From Bathymodiolus brooksi (taxonomy: Eukaryota > Mollusca > Bivalvia > Mytilida > Modiolidae), in contig OY804579.1 in the NCBI GenBank assembly GCA_963680875.1, positions 50,432,536-50,496,535 of the forward strand: a stretch of DNA of 64,000 bases, given 5' to 3'. The notes under the pieces were generated by a model that saw only the letters and a program-made list of their open reading frames with translations, was not told the DNA's origin and ran no database searches. A program made the translations under genes and the position numbers. The stretch's first letter is position 1. Every line of letters begins with the position of its first letter. This document shows, in pieces, positions 51,901 to 64,000 of the stretch.

Positions 51901-52845
51901 GACAGACTTAAAGGATGTACAGACGTCCACGCCATTAAATCGTCCAACTCTGTACTATAACCAAACACCAAACAGACTTAAAGGATGTATAGACGTCCAC
52001 GCCATTAAATCGTCCAACTCTGTACTATAACCAAACCCCAAGCAGACTTAAAGGATGTACAGACGTCCACGCCATTAAATCGTCCAATTCTGTACTATAA
52101 CCAAACACCAAGCAGACTTAAAGGGTGTACAGACGTCCACGCCATTAAATCGTCCAACTCTGTACTATAACCAAATACCAAACAGACTTAAAGGATGTAC
52201 AGACGTCCACGCCATTAAATCGTCCAATTCTGTACTATAACCAAACCCAAAACAGACTTAAAGGATGTACAGACGTCCAAGCCATTAAATCGTCCAACTC
52301 TGTACTATAACCAAACACCAAACAGACTTAAAGGATGTACAGACGTCCACGCCATTAAATCGTCCAACTCTGTACTATAACCAAACCCCAAACAGACTTA
52401 AAGGATGTACAGACGTCTACGCCATTAAATCGTCCAACTCTGTACTATAACCAAACACCAAACAGACTTAAAGGAGGTACAGACGTCCACGCCATTAAAT
52501 CGTCCAACTCTGTACTATAACCAAACCCCAAACAGACTTAAAGGATGTACAGACGTCCACGCCATTAAATCGTCCAACTCTGTACTATAACCAAATACCA
52601 AACAGACTTAAAGGAGGTACAGACGTCCACGCCATTAAATAGTCCAACTCTGTACTATAACCAAATACCAAACAGACTTAAAGGATGTATAGACGTCCAC
52701 GCCATTAAATCGTCCAACTCTGTACTATAACCAAATACCAAACAGACTTAAAGGAGGTACAGACGTCCACGCCATTAAATAGTCTAACTCTGTACTATAA
52801 CCAAATACCAAACAGACTTAAAGGATGTACAGACGTCCACGTCAT
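45940..52845 (+). repeat. 3,500-bp (50-monomer) tandem duplication
   Basis: ggcattaaat 46,611/50,111, accattaaat 46,821/50,321, tgtactatat 48,171/51,671, aagggtgtac 48,621/52,121, ccaaacccaa 48,741/52,241 and agtctaactc 49,281/52,781 all recur at +3,500. A few differences exist: 46,852 g versus 50,352 c, and one c/a difference at about 47,977/51,477. The junction near 49,440 is a chimeric monomer, joining tgtattataa directly to ccaaatacca, where the parental sequence at 45,861-45,940 has one more unit. Confidence 0.93.
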
Positions 52846-55800
52846 TAAATCGTCCAACTCTGTACTATAACCAAATACCAAACAGACTTAAAGGAGGTAC
52901 AGACGTCCACGCCTTAAATAGTCCAACTCTGTACTATAACCAAATACCAAACAGACTTAAAGGATGTATAGACGTCCACGCCATTAAATCGTCCAACTCT
53001 GTACTATAACCAAATACCAAACAGACTTAAAGGAGGTACAGACGTCCACGCCATTAAATAGTCCAACTCTGTACTATAACCAAACACCAAACAGACTTAA
53101 AGGATGTACAGACGTCCACGCCATTAAATAGTCCAACTCTGTACTATAACCAAACACCAAACAGACTTAAAGGATGTACAGACGTCCACGCCATTAAATC
53201 GTCCAACTCTGTACTATAACCAAACACCAAACAGACTTAAAGGATGTACAGACGTCCACGCCATTAAATCGTCCAACTCTGTACTATAACCAAATACCAA
53301 ACAGACTTAAAGGATGTACAGACGTCCACGCCATTAAATAGTCCAACTCTGTACTATAACCAAACACCAAACAGACTTAAAGGATGCATAGACGTCCACG
53401 TCATTAAATCGTCCAATTCTGTACTATAACCAAACACCAAACAGACTTAAAGGATGTACAGACGTCCACACCATTAAATCGTCCAACTCTGTACTATAAC
53501 CAAACACCAAACAGACTTAAAGGATGTACAGACGTCCACGCCATTAAATCGTCCAATTCTGTACTATAACCAAACACCAAACAGACTTAAAGGATGTACA
53601 GACGTCCACGCCATTAAATCGTCCAACTCTGTACTATAACCAAATATCAAACAGATTTAAAGGATGTACAGACGTCCACGCCATTAAATCGTGCAACTCT
53701 GTACTATAACCAAACCCCAAACAGACTTAAAGGATGTACAGACGTCCACGCCATTAAATCGTCCAACTCTGTACTATAACCAAACACCAAACAGACTTAA
53801 AGGATGTACAGACGTCCACGCCATTTGATAGTCCAACTCTGTACTATAACCAAACACCAAACAGACTTAAAGGATGTACAGACGTCCACGCCATTAAATC
53901 GTCCAACTCTGTACTATAACCAAACACCAAACAGACTTAAAGGAGGTATAGACGTCCACGCCATTAAATCGTCCAATTCTGTACTATAACCAAACACCAA
54001 ACAGACTTAAAGGATGTATAGACGTCCACGTCATTAAATCGTCCAACTCTGTACTATAACCAAACCCCAAACAGACTTAAAGGATGTACAGACGTCCACG
54101 CCATTAAATCGTCCAACTCTGTACTATAACCAAACACCAAACAGACTTAAAGGATGTATAGACGTCCACGTCATTAAATCGTCCAACTCTGTACTATAAC
54201 CAAACCCCAAACAGACTTAAAGGATGTACAGACGTCCACGCCATTAAATCGTCCAACTCTGTACTATAACCAAACACCAAACAGACTTAAAGGATGTACA
54301 GACGTCCACGCCATTAATTCGTCCAACTCTGTACTATAACCAAATACCAAACAGACTTAAAGGAGGTACAGACGTCCACGCCATTAAATAGTCTAACTCT
54401 GTACTATAACCAAATACCAAACAGACTTAAAGGATGTACAGACGTCCACGTCATTAAATCGTCCAACTCTGTACTATAACCAAATACCAAACAGACTTAA
54501 AGGAGGTACAGACGTCCACGCCATTAAATAGTCCAACTCTGTACTATAACCAAATACCAAACAGACTTAAAGGATGTACAGACGTCCACGCCATTAAATC
54601 GTCCAACTCTGTACTATAACCAAATACCAAACAGACTTAAAGGAGGTACAGACGTCCACGCCATTAAATAGTCCAACTCTGTACTATAACCAAACACCAA
54701 ACAGACTTAAAGGATGTACAGACGTCCACGCCATTAAATAGTCCAACTCTGTACTATAACCAAACACCAAACAGACTTAAAGGATGTACAGACGTCCACG
54801 CCATTAAATCGTCCAACTCTGTACTATAACCAAACACCAAACAGACTTAAAGGATGTACAGACGTCCACGCCATTAAATCGTCCAACTCTGTACTATAAC
54901 CAAATACCAAACAGACTTAAAGGATGTACAGACGTCCACGCCATTAAAAAGTCCAACTCTGTACTATAACCAAACACCAAACAGACTTAAAGGATGTATA
55001 GACGTCCACGTCATTAAATCGTCCAATTCTGTACTATAACCAAACACCAAACAGACTTAAAGGATGTACAGACGTCCACGCCATTAAATCGTCCAACTCT
55101 GTACTATAACCAAACACCAAACAGACTTAAAGGATGTACAGACGTCCACGCCATTAAATCGTCCAATTCTGTACTATAACCAAACACCAAACAGACTTAA
55201 AGGATGTACAGACGTCCACGCCATTAAATCGTCCAACTCTGTACTATAACCAAATATCAAACAGATTTAAAGGATGTACAGACGTCCACGCCATTAAATC
55301 GTGCAACTCTGTACTATAACCAAACCCCAAACAGACTTAAAGGATGTACAGACGTCCACGCCATTAAATCGTCCAACTCTGTACTATAACCAAACACCAA
55401 ACAGACTTAAAGGATGTACAGACGTCCACGCCATTTGATAGTCCAACTCTGTACTATAACCAAACACCAAACAGACTTAAAGGATGTACAGACGTCCACG
55501 CCATTAAATCGTCCAACTCTGTACTATAACCAAACACCAAACAGACTTAAAGGAGGTATAGACGTCCACGCCATTAAATCGTCCAATTCTGTACTATAAC
55601 CAAACACCAAACAGACTTAAAGGATGTATAGACGTCCACGTCATTAAATCGTCCAACTCTGTACTATAACCAAACCCCAAACAGACTTAAAGGATGTACA
55701 GACGTCCACGCCATTAAATCGTCCAACTCTGTACTATAACCAAACACCAAACAGACTTAAAGGATGTATAGACGTCCACGTCATTAAATCGTCCAACTCT

Positions 55801-55950
55801 GTACTATAACCAAACCCCAAACAGACTTAAAGGATGTACAGACGTCCACGCCATTAAATCGTCCAACTCTGTACTATAACCAAACACCAAACAGACTTAA
55901 AGGATGTACAGACGTCCACGCCATTAAATCGTCCAATTCTGTACTATAAC
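52735..55950 (+). repeat. 1,610-bp (23-monomer) tandem duplication
   Basis: caaatatcaa 53,641/55,251, gtgcaactct 53,691/55,301 and ccatttgata 53,821/55,431 recur at +1,610. The left copy lacks one base at about 52,913 that the right copy has. A more diverged relative of part of this block recurs near 56,440-56,770. Confidence 0.92.
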
Positions 55951-58900
55951 CAAACACCAAACAGACTTAAAGGATGTACAGACGTCCACGCCATTAAATA
56001 GTCCAACTCTGTACTATAACCAAACACCAAACAGACTTAAAGGATGTACAGACGTCCACGCCATTAAATCGTCCAATTCTGTACTATAACCAAATACCAA
56101 ACAGACTTAAAGGAGGTACAGACGTCCACGCCATTAAATCGTCCAACTCTGTACTATAACCAAACACCAAACAGACTTAAAGGATGTACAGACGTCCACG
56201 CCATTAAATCGTCCAACTCTGTACTATAACCAAACACCAAACAGACTTAAAGGATGTACAGACGTCCACGCCATTAAATCGTCCAACTCTGTACTATAAC
56301 CAAACCCCAAACAGACTTAAAGGATGTACAGACGTCCACGCCATTAAATCGTCCAACTCTGTACTATAACCAAATACCAAACAGACTTAAAGGATGTACA
56401 GACGTCCACGCCATTAAATAGTCCAACTCTGTACTATAACCAAACACCAAACAGACTTAAAGGATGTATAGACGTCCACGTCATTAAATCGTCCAATTCT
56501 GTACTATAACCAAACACCAAACAGACTTAAAGGATGTACAGACGTCCACGCCATTAAATCGTCCAACTCTGTACTATAACCAAACACCAAACAGACTTAA
56601 AGGATGTACAGACGTCCACGCCATTAAATCGTCCAATTCTGTACTATAACCAAACACCAAACAGACTTAAAGGATGTACAGACGTCCACGCCATTAAATC
56701 GTCCAACTCTGTACTATAACCAAATACCAAACAGACTTAAAGGATGTACAGACGTCCACGCCATTAAATCGTGCAACTCTGTACTATAACCAAATACCAA
56801 ACAGACTTAAAGGATGTACAGACGTCCACGCCATTAAATCGTCCAACTCTGTACTATAACCAAATACCAAACAGACTTAAAGGATGTACAGACGTCCACG
56901 CCATTAAATAGTCCAACTCTGTACTATAACCAAACACCAAACAGACTTAAAGGATGTACAGACGTCCACGCCATTAAATCGTCCAACTCTGTACTATAAC
57001 CAAACATCAAACAGACTTAAAGGAGGTATAGACGTCCACTCCATTAAATCGTCCAATTCTGTACTATAACCAAACACCAAACAGACTTAAAGGATATATA
57101 GACGTCCACGTCATTAAATCGTCCAACTCTGTACTATAACCAAACCCCAAACAGACTTAAAGGATGTACAGACGTCCACGCCATTAAATCGTCCAACTCT
57201 GTACTATAACCAAACACCAAACAGACAAAAAGGATGAATAGACGTCCACGTCATTAAATCGTCCAACTCTGTACTATAACCAAATACCAAACAGACTTAA
57301 AGGAGGTACAGACGTCCACGCCATTAAATCGTCCAATTCTGTACTATAACCAAATACCAAACACACTTAAAGGATGTACAGACGTCCACGCCATTAAATC
57401 GTCCAATTCTGTACTATAACCAAACACCAAACAGACTTAAAGGATGCATAGACGCCCACGTCATTAAATCGTCCAACTCTGTACTATAACCAAACCCCAA
57501 ACAGACTTAAAGGAGGTATAGACGTCCACGCCATTAAATCGTCCAACTCTGTACTATAACCAAACCCCAAACAGACTTAAAGGATGTACAGACGTCCACG
57601 CCATTAAATCGTCCAACTCTGTACTATAACCAAATACCAAACAGACTTAAAGGATGTATAGACGTCCACGTCATTAAATCGTCCAACTCTGTACTATAAC
57701 CAAACCCCAAACAGACTTAAAGGAGGTATAGACGTCCACGCCATTAAATCGTCCAACTCTGTACTATAACCAAACACCAAACAGACTTAAAGGATGTACA
57801 GACGTCCACGCCATTAAATAGTCCAACTCTGTACTATAACCAAACCCCAAGCAGACTTAAAGGATGTACAGACGTCCACGCCATTAAATCGTCCAACTCT
57901 GTACTATAACCAAACACCAAACAGAATTAAAGGATGTACAGACGTCCACGTCATTAAATCGTCCAACTCTGTACTATAACCAAACACCAAGCAGACTTAA
58001 AGGATGTATAAACGTCCACGCCATTAAATCGACCAACTCTGTACTATAACCAAACACCAAACAGACTTAAAGGAGGTACAGACGTCCACGCCATTAAATC
58101 GTCCAATTCTGTACTATAACCAAACACCAAACAGACTTAAAGGAGGTACAGACGTCCACGCCATTAAATCGTGCAGCTCTGTACTATAACCAAACACCAA
58201 ACAGACTTAAAGGATGTACAGACGTCCACGCCATTAAATCGTCCAACTCTGTACTATAACCAAACACCAAACAGACTTAAAGGATGTACAGACGTCCACG
58301 CCATTATATCGTCCAACTCCGTACTATAACCAAACACCAAACAGACTTAAAGGATGTATAGACGTCCACGCCATTAAATAGTCCAACTCTGTACTATAAC
58401 CAAACACCAAACAGACTTAAAGGATGTATAGACGTCCACGCCATTAAATCGTCCAACTCTGTACTATAACCAAACCCCAAACAGACTTAAAGGATGTACA
58501 GACGTCCACGCCATTAAATCGTCCAACTCTGTACTATAACCAAATACCAAACAGACTTAAAGGATGTATAGACGTCCACGTCATTAAATCGTCCAACTCT
58601 GTACTATAACCAAACACCAAACAGACTTAAAGGAGGTACAGACGTCCACGCCATTAAATCGTCCAACTCTGTACTATAACCAAACCCCAAACAGACTTAA
58701 AGGATGTACAGACGTCCGCGCCATTAAATCGTCCAACTCTGTACTATAACCAAATACCAAACAGACTTAAAGGATGTACAGACGTCCACGCCATTAAATC
58801 GTCCAACTCTGTACTATAACCAAACCCCAAACAGACTTAAAGGATGTACAGACGTCCACGCCATTAAATCGTCCAACTCTGTAATATAACCAAACACCAA

Positions 58901-61900
58901 ACAGACTTAAAGGATGTATAGACGTCCACGTCATTAAATCGTCCAACTCTGTACTATAACCAAACCCCAAACAGACTTAAAGGATGTACAGACGTCCACG
59001 CCATTAAATCGTCCAACTCTGTACTATAACCAAACACCAAACAGACTTAAAGGATGTACAGACGTCCACGCCATTAAATCGTCCAATTCTGTACTATAAC
59101 CAAATACCAAACACACTTAAAGGATGTACAGACGTCCACGCCATTAAATCGTCCAATTCTGTACTATAACCAAACACCAAACAGACTTAAAGGATGTATA
59201 GACGTCCACGTCATTAAATCGTCCAACTCTGTACTATAACCAAACACCAAACAGACTTAAAGGATGTACAGACGTCCACGTCATTAAATCGTCCAACTCT
59301 GTACTATAACCAAACACCAAGCAGACTTAAAGGATGTATAAACGTCCACGCCATTAAATCGTCCAACTCTGTACTATAACCAAACACCAAGCAGACTTAA
59401 AGGATGTATAGACGTCCACGCCATTAAATCGTGCAACTCTGTACTATAACCAAACCCCAAGCAGACTTAAAGGATGTACAGACGTCCACGCCATTAAATC
59501 GTCCAACTCTGTACTATAACCAAACACCAAACAGACTTAAAGGATGTACAGACGTCCACGCCATTAAATCGTCCAACTCTGTACTATAACCAAACACCAA
59601 ACAGACTTAAAGGATGTACAGACGTCCACGCCATTAAATAGTCCAATTCTGTACTATAACCAAACACCAAACAGACTTAAAGGATGTACAGACGTCCACG
59701 CCATTAAATCGTCCAATTCTGTACTATAACCAAACACCAAACAGACTTAAAGGAGGTACAGACGTCCACGCCATTAAATAGTCCAACTCTGTACTATAAC
59801 CAAACACCAAACAGACTTAAAGGATGTACAGACGTCCACGCCATTAAATCGTGCAACTCTGTACTATAACCAAACACCAAACAGACTTAAAGGATGTACA
59901 GACGTCCACGCCATTAAATCGTCCAACTCTGTACTATAACCAAACACCAAACAGACTTAAAGAATGTACAGACGTCCACGCCATTAAATCGTCCAACTCT
60001 GTACTATAACCAAACACCAAACAGACTTAAAGGATGTATAGACGTCCACGCCATTAAATAGTCCAACTCTGTACTATAACCAAACACCAAACAGACTTAA
60101 AGGATGTATAGACGTCCACGCCATTAAATCGTCCAACTCTGTACTATAACCAAATACCAAACAGACTTAAAGGATGTACAGACGTCCACGCCATTAAATA
60201 GTCCAACTCTGTACTATAACCAAATACCAAACAGACTTAAAGGATGTACAGACGTCCACGTCATTAAATCGTCCAACTCTGTACTATAACCAAATACCAA
60301 ACAGACTTAAAGGATGTACAGACGTCCACGCCATTAAATCGTCCAACTCTGTACTATAACCAAACCCCAAACAGACTTAAAGGATGTACAGACGTCCACG
60401 CCATTAAATCGTCCAACTCTGTACTATAACCAAATACCAAACAGACTTAAAGGATGTACAGACGTCCACGCCATTAAATCGTCCAACTCTGTACTATAAC
60501 CAAACCCCAAGCAGACTTAAAGGATGTACAGACGTCCACGCCATTAAATCGTCCAACTCTGTACTATAACCAAACACCAAACAGATTTAAAGGATGTACA
60601 GACGTCCACGCCATTAAATCGTTGAACTCTGTACTATAACCAAACACCAAACAGACTTAAAGGATGTACAGACGTCCACGCCATTAAATCGTCCAACTCT
60701 GTACTATAACCAAACACCAAACAGACTTAAAGGAGGTACAGACGTCCACGCCATTAAATCGTCCAACTCTGTACTATAACCAAACACCAAACAGACTTAA
60801 AGGATGTACAGACGTCCACGCCATTAAATCGTCCAACTCTGTACTATAACCAAACACCAAACAGACTTAAAGGATGTACAGACGTCCACGCCATTAAATC
60901 GTCCAACTCTGTACTATAACCAAATACCAAACAGACTTAAAGGATGTACAGACGTCCACGCCATTAAATAGTCCAACTCTGTACTATAACCAAACACCAA
61001 ACAGACTTAAAGGATGTACAGACGTCCACGTCATTAAATCGTCCAACTCTGTACTATAACCAAATACCAAACAGACTTAAAGGAGGTACAGACGTCCACG
61101 CCATTAAATCGTCCAACTCTGTACTATAACCAAACACCAAACAGACTTAAAGGATGTACAGACGTCCACGTCATTAAATCGTCCAACTCTGTACTATAAC
61201 CAAATACCAAACAGACTTAAAGGAGGTATAGACGTCCACGTCATTAAATCGTCCAACTCTGTACTATAACCAAACACCAAACAGACTTAAAGGAGGTGCA
61301 GACGTCCACGCCATTAAATCGTCCAACTCTGTACTATAACCAAACACCAAACAGACTTAAAGGATGTATAGACGTCCACGCCATTAAATCGTCCAACTCT
61401 GTACTATAACCAAACCCCAAACAGACTTAAAGGATGTACAGACGTCCACGTCATTAAATCGTCCAACTCTGTACTATAACCAAATACCAAACAGACTTAA
61501 AGGATGTACAGACGTCCACGCCATTAAATCGTCCAACTCTGTACTATAACCAAACACCAAACAGACTTAAAGGATGTATAGACGTCCACGTCATTAAATC
61601 GTCCAACTCTGTACTATAACCAAATACCAAACAGACTTAAAGGATGTACAGACGTCCACGCCATTAAATCGTCCAACTCTGTACTATAACCAAATACCAA
61701 ACAGACTTAAAGGATGTACAGACGTCCACGTCATTAAATCGTCCAACTCTGTACTATAACCAAATACCAAACAGACTTAAAGGATGTACAGACGTCCACG
61801 TCATTAAATCGTCCAACTCTGTACTATAACCAAACACCAAACAGACTTAAAGGATGTACAGACGTCCACGCCATTAAATAGTCCAACTCTGTACTATAAC

Positions 61901-62618
61901 CAAATACCAAACAGACTTAAAGGATGTACAGACGTCCACGCCATTAAATCGTCCAACTCTGTACTATAACCAAATACCAAACAGACTTAAAGGATGTACA
62001 GACGTCCACGTCATTAAATCGTCCAACTCTGTACTATAACCAAATACCAAACAGACTTAAAGGATGTACAGACGTCCACGTCATTAAATCGTCCAAATCT
62101 GTACTATAACCAAATACCAAACAGACTTAAAGGATGTACAGACGTCCACGTCATTAAATCGTCCAACTCTGTACTATAACCAAACACCAAACAGACTTAA
62201 AGGAGGTACAGACGTCCACGCCATTAAATCGTCCAACTCTGTACTATAACCAAATACCAAACAGACTTAAAGGATGTACAGACGTCCACGCCATTAAATC
62301 GTCCAACTCTGTACTATAACCAAACCCCAAACAGACTTAAAGGATGTACAGACGTCCACGCCATTAAATCGTCCAACTCTGTACTATAACCAAACCCCAA
62401 ACAGACTTAAAGGATGTACAGACGTCCACGCCATTAAATCGTCCAACTCTGTACTATAACCAAACCCCAAACAGACTTAAAGGATGTACAGACGTCCACG
62501 CCATTAAATCGTCCAACTCTGTACTATAATCAAACCCCAAGCAGACTTAAAGGAGGTACAGACGTCCACGCCATTAAATCGTCCAATTCTGTACTATAAC
62601 CAAACACTAAACATACTT

Positions 62619-62880
62619 CATCAACTAATAAGATTTCAGTGAAAGCAATCAGCATTTTTACACTTCAATTGTTAATATATAAATTCCCATTTCTTTTATA
62701 TTCGGACTTCTCTATCCGTTCGACATGCCGAATTGGGTAGACCAGGATGTCGACCTTCTGTATCTAAAGAATACGAATTGAACGCTTCATTGTAAGTTAC
62801 CAATGCAATGACATTTAAAAACATTTCTTTTTATCTGTCCATCGATGAACATGAAAAAGGAGGGTTAGAGGGCTACTGTT
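62619..62880. other. Right flank of the satellite, no gene
   Basis: The array stops abruptly after acatactt at 62,618 and passes into unique AT-rich sequence with no repeat or ORF that I can recognise. Confidence 0.6.
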
Positions 62881-63045
62881 ATGGTGTTTAACGCCACGTT
62901 CGCCGACCAGTCGCAAGTCACTGACAAGCTTGATCAAATAATGTTGTATCGAGTACACCTCGGCATTAGCGGTATTCGATCTCACAGCGTTAGTGGTGAT
63001 AGGCACTGATTGCACAGGTAGTTGAAAATCCAACTACAATGCGTT
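62881..63045 (-). mobile_element. Mollusc-type SINE, copy 4, internally deleted
   Basis: The tail terminus ggtgtttaacgccacgttcg is joined directly to the ccgaccagtcgcaagtcac region, so about 75 bases of the shared tail are missing compared with the copy at 8391. The middle (ataatgttgtatcgagtaca) and head (gataggcactgattgcacag, aatccaactac) closely match copy 2. The 72-codon reverse frame 62,815-63,033 lies on it and is not a gene. Confidence 0.75.
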
Positions 63046-63920
63046 CACGGCCACGACGGCCCCCATGAAAAAAGAGTAAATTGATTGAATGGTTGTAGGA
63101 TACTTAACGTACGGCGGGAAACATTTAATGCTTATTTAGGACGAATTGAAGGGCATATCATTATCTGATAAAAACAAATCGAGACAGCGTTTCGTGTTTC
63201 TGTCTGGCAAATTGTTACAAAATATACATATAATAATTCATTAATATTGAATTAATTTGAGAGAAGATGCAAATAAACACACATGTTTGAGTACAATCAA
63301 TTTTTTACCTTATTTTTATAGTTTGTCATGACTTGCGATAACTTGATAGCTATCTATTTTTGTAATTAACCATCAGCGTAAATTTACCAAGACCGGAAAG
63401 GAGAAGAGTGTTAAATCGAATTTTCATTTACAGGCAACATAGAACATGTCGTACATGTCTTAGCCAAAACAGTCATTAGCAGGCTTTATGAAACATTATG
63501 AGACATAACTTATTACAGCCATAAGACAGACTTATCTTAGTACATTGCCGTGCAACTGGATTCATGACTGTTCCTAATATTACGAACTAGTCGTGCGATG
63601 TTTGTTTTGTCATCGAAATTAATACCCTCCTCCCTCCCCCCTATTCTGATCCCAGGACCTCAGGCTGAAGTTCTGGATCCCTTTGTTATACTCATGACTC
63701 ATCAATATAAAATGGGAATGTACGGATCTGTAAAATTATCCATTTCAGAGTGCCAACATGTTCTAAACCAGGTAACTGATCAGTCATTTAATGAAATTTG
63801 ATTTCCCCTCTATTTTTGTGATTTTATCAAATTGACTTCTGGACTTGTGTTGACTGCTTGTTTTTTATTTTCATTTTATAATTTGCAAACCTATCTATAT
63901 ATCCTGAATTGTCTTTTAAT
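63046..63920. other. No gene recognised
   Basis: AT-rich. A 67-codon forward frame (63,598-63,801) starts with ATG but shows no signal peptide, domain or repeat that I recognise. I leave it uncalled. Confidence 0.5.
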
Positions 63921-64000
63921 CAGTGCCTATCTATCACCACTAACGTTGTGAGTTCGAATTCCGCTCAGGCGAGGTGTACTCAATGCAACATTATGTGATA
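63921..64000 (+). mobile_element. Mollusc-type SINE, copy 5, cut by window end
   Basis: This copy has the opposite orientation to the other four. It shows cagtgcctatctatcaccac, then a B box gagttcgaattccgc (about 63,950-63,964), then gaggtgtactc and acattatgtgata at the window edge. The rest of the element lies outside. Confidence 0.75.

Larger units (their letters stand above)
14811..62618 (+). repeat. 70-bp satellite DNA array, 683 monomers
   Basis: A single head-to-tail array with no interruption. A monomer equal to the common form is 15,511-15,580 (starting taaaggatgt). Phase tracking gives 683 units and a net loss of three bases over 47.8 kb. Composition of the common monomer is 27 A, 14 T, 20 C and 9 G (41% GC, A+C-rich on this strand) with three CpG. 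Recurrent variant positions, numbered from taaagg, are 6 (g/a), 8 (t/g), 12 (c/t), 24 (c/t), 33 (c/a), 40 (c/t), 58 (c/t), 59 (a/c) and 64 (a/g). Other positions rarely vary. It has no coding capacity: 70 is not a multiple of three and the reading starting ATGTACAGACG hits TAA within the monomer. Satellites like this often form centromeric or other heterochromatin; that location is inferred, not shown. Confidence 0.99.

Noticed and set aside
53804..55599. Two identical 61-codon ORFs at 53,804-53,989 and 55,414-55,599
   Set aside because: They are the same stop-removing variant (catttgata) carried in both copies of the 1,610-bp duplication. Their identity reflects the duplication, not selection on a protein.
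14811..62618. CRISPR-like array
   Set aside because: The whole 70-bp unit repeats with no unique spacers, and the context is eukaryotic. It is a satellite.
62619..62640. Possible target-site duplication flanking the satellite (a weak aataag-type match on both sides)
   Set aside because: The match between the left edge (gatgaattgataag) and the right edge (catcaactaataag) is too weak to distinguish from chance in AT-rich DNA.

Overview
The window is non-coding DNA from an animal genome, most likely a marine mollusc. The mollusc call rests on five copies of a tRNA-headed interspersed repeat whose tail (gtgtttaacgccactttcag type, then a gtacccggagaaaaccacc type segment) I recognise as common in gastropod and bivalve DNA. 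It also rests on degraded LINE-type reverse transcriptase and on spliceosome-type, AT-rich, gene-poor context. I find no intact protein-coding gene, no rRNA gene, no functional tRNA gene, no CRISPR array and no prokaryotic gene structure.

Layout. 1-14,810 is a mosaic of transposon debris: a 143-bp fold-back, a 2.5-kb element with 504-bp inverted termini and a 5-bp target duplication, a 5'-truncated LINE fragment with a tRNA-Leu-like SINE nested in its 3' part, a second fold-back, LINE tails, two mollusc SINEs, a 1.05-kb MITE-like element, a 43-bp minisatellite, a second reverse-transcriptase remnant and a third SINE. 14,811-62,618 is one uninterrupted tandem array of a 70-bp satellite, 47.8 kb long and 75% of the window. 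62,619-64,000 is more repeat debris with two further SINE copies, the last cut by the window edge.

The satellite is the main object. Tracking the phase of the monomer start across the array (14,881 and 62,548 differ by 681 periods minus 3 bp) gives 683 monomers with a net loss of only three bases. Each of the three single-base deletions can be located (about 23,685, 32,154 and 52,913). Monomers differ mainly at about nine recurrent positions. Rare private variants show that the array grew by nested tandem segmental duplications of 8 to about 98 monomers: 560, 1,960-2,170, about 6,720-6,860 (itself containing 1,750 and 1,120 blocks), 5,740, 3,500 and 1,610 bp. This is the pattern expected from repeated unequal exchange or replication-based amplification, in a region that could be pericentromeric or another heterochromatic block. 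The location is inference.

No set of genes here works together as a pathway. Nothing in the window looks like an undescribed enzymatic or defence system. The unusual content is the architecture of the satellite and the long-TIR element at 741-3272.
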